Of a DNA stretch of 6,249 bases, positions 5,504 to 6,249 are shown piece after piece. Position 1 is the first letter of the stretch; the number at the start of each line of letters is the position of its first letter. The notes beneath the pieces are model-generated. The model was given only the letters and a program-made list of their open reading frames with translations, did not search any database and was not told the origin of the DNA. A program made the position numbers and the translations under genes. The DNA comes from Bacteroidota bacterium (lineage in GTDB: Bacteria > Bacteroidota > Rhodothermia > Rhodothermales > Bin80), in contig JAPPBZ010000184.1 in NCBI GenBank assembly GCA_026702635.1, positions 1 to 6,249 on the forward strand. The letters run 5' to 3'.

Positions 5504-6249
5504 CTACGTGGTGACCGTATCAAGGATTCGCTCAATCAGATCGGTCACTGATACACCATCCGCCTCCGCATTGAAATTGGCAATGATACGGTGGCGAAGT
5601 ACTGCTGTGGCCAGTGTCTGCACATCACTGATCAGGGGAGTATACCGGCCATCAATGGCCGCAAGTGCTTTTGCACCGAGGATCAGGTACTGCGAAGCAC
5701 GTGGTCCCGCTCCATATGCGATATACTCGTTGACAAAGTCTGGTGCTCCCTCACGGTTGGGGCGGGTACTGGCGCTCAGGCGAACCGCATATTCGATGAC
5801 ATTATTCGCAACAGGTAGATGACGAACAAGCTTCTGGTAATCAATGAGTTCAGTCCGAGACATTGCAGGTTTAACAACGATGGTCTGGCCAGCGGTGGTT
5901 GAGCGAACGACTTCGGTCTCCTGATCAAGAGAAGGATAATCCAGCCAAAGATTGAGCATGAACCGGTCCAGTTGCGCCTCGGGCAGGGGATAGGTCCCCT
6001 CCAGCTCAATCGGGTTTTGAGTGGCAAGTACAAAAAACGGTTCTTCTAGAGTAAAGGTGTTCCCCCCGGCGGTAACGCGATGTTCCTGCATCGCTTCCAG
6101 AAGCGCAGCCTGGGTCTTTGGGGGAGTCCGGTTGACCTCGTCTGCGAGTACAACATTGGCGAAGATGGGCCCCTTGACAAATTTGAAAGCGCGTCCGCCG
6201 GTTCGTTTATCTTCTTCAATGATTTCTGTACCTGTAATGTCACCAGGCA
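5504..6249 (-). CDS. MoxR-family AAA+ ATPase, C-terminal 247 residues (5' end outside the window)
   Basis: This is a MoxR-type AAA+ ATPase, a family that acts as a chaperone-like motor maturing or regulating partner proteins, often with DUF58 and von Willebrand A proteins. The frame is open to the right edge. The first complete codon is at 6247-6245, so roughly 80 N-terminal residues including Walker A are missing here. Counting from that codon, Walker B is NVVLADEVNR (31-40, Asp36-Glu37), sensor 1 is in LATQNP (Asn78), the likely arginine finger is Arg95 in PEAQLDRFM, and sensor 2 is Arg183 in GAGPRAS. The AAA lid follows to the stop TAG at 5506-5504. An internal ATG at 6091 lies after Walker B and cannot be the true start. 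All visible catalytic residues are intact. The next gene on this strand is a transporter, not DUF58, so the usual partner genes would have to lie upstream or elsewhere. Confidence 0.93.
   Translation of the reverse strand, partial: PGDITGTEIIEEDKRTGGRAFKFVKGPIFANVVLADEVNRTPPKTQAALLEAMQEHRVTAGGNTFTLEEPFFVLATQNPIELEGTYPLPEAQLDRFMLNLWLDYPSLDQETEVVRSTTAGQTIVVKPAMSRTELIDYQKLVRHLPVANNVIEYAVRLSASTRPNREGAPDFVNEYIAYGAGPRASQYLILGAKALAAIDGRYTPLISDVQTLATAVLRHRIIANFNAEADGVSVTDLIERILDTVTT

Noticed and set aside
5059..5514. 151-codon plus-strand open frame opposite the transporter
   Set aside because: It runs antisense through a clear membrane-protein gene, its translation has no recognisable domain, and its composition is typical of a complementary-strand shadow.

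Overview
The window is bacterial chromosomal DNA of roughly balanced base composition. It holds four protein genes and two short gaps. Two genes on the plus strand encode the two subunits of a type IIA topoisomerase, best read as topoisomerase IV. They converge on two minus-strand genes: a DMT/EamA-type membrane transporter and a MoxR-type AAA+ ATPase that runs off the right edge. No rRNA, tRNA, CRISPR array, insertion sequence or phage gene is visible. The organism cannot be named from this. The protein style (ParE with a GEMMPQTLKETT-like tail, MoxR with an NRTPPKTQAALLEAM-like Walker B region) recalls Gram-negative groups such as FCB, PVC or deltaproteobacteria-like lineages. That is an impression from memory, not a placement.

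Layout. Positions 1-254 carry no convincing gene; they hold a 21-bp imperfect tandem repeat and several very short open frames. parC (255-2573) and parE (2570-4492) share an ATGA overlap, so the A subunit is read first and the B subunit is probably translationally coupled to it. The last 41 bases of parE overlap, tail to tail, the last 41 bases of the transporter gene (4452-5417, minus). A gap of 86 bases (5418-5503) containing a small hairpin between two 7-bp direct repeats separates the transporter start from the end of moxR (5504-6249, minus, 5' end beyond the window).

Function. ParC and ParE should assemble as an A2B2 enzyme that passes one DNA duplex through another with ATP, decatenating daughter chromosomes. 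All the catalytic residues I could check are present in both. The transporter and MoxR have no obvious link to topoisomerase. They lie on the same strand and may or may not share a transcript.

I found no clear sign of a new biological system. The items most worth a second look are a gyrase-like 'GyrA box' near the C-terminus of ParC, the parC-before-parE coupled order, the overlapping convergent 3' ends, the tandem repeat ahead of parC, and a coding-looking 57-codon plus-strand frame across the moxR-transporter gap.
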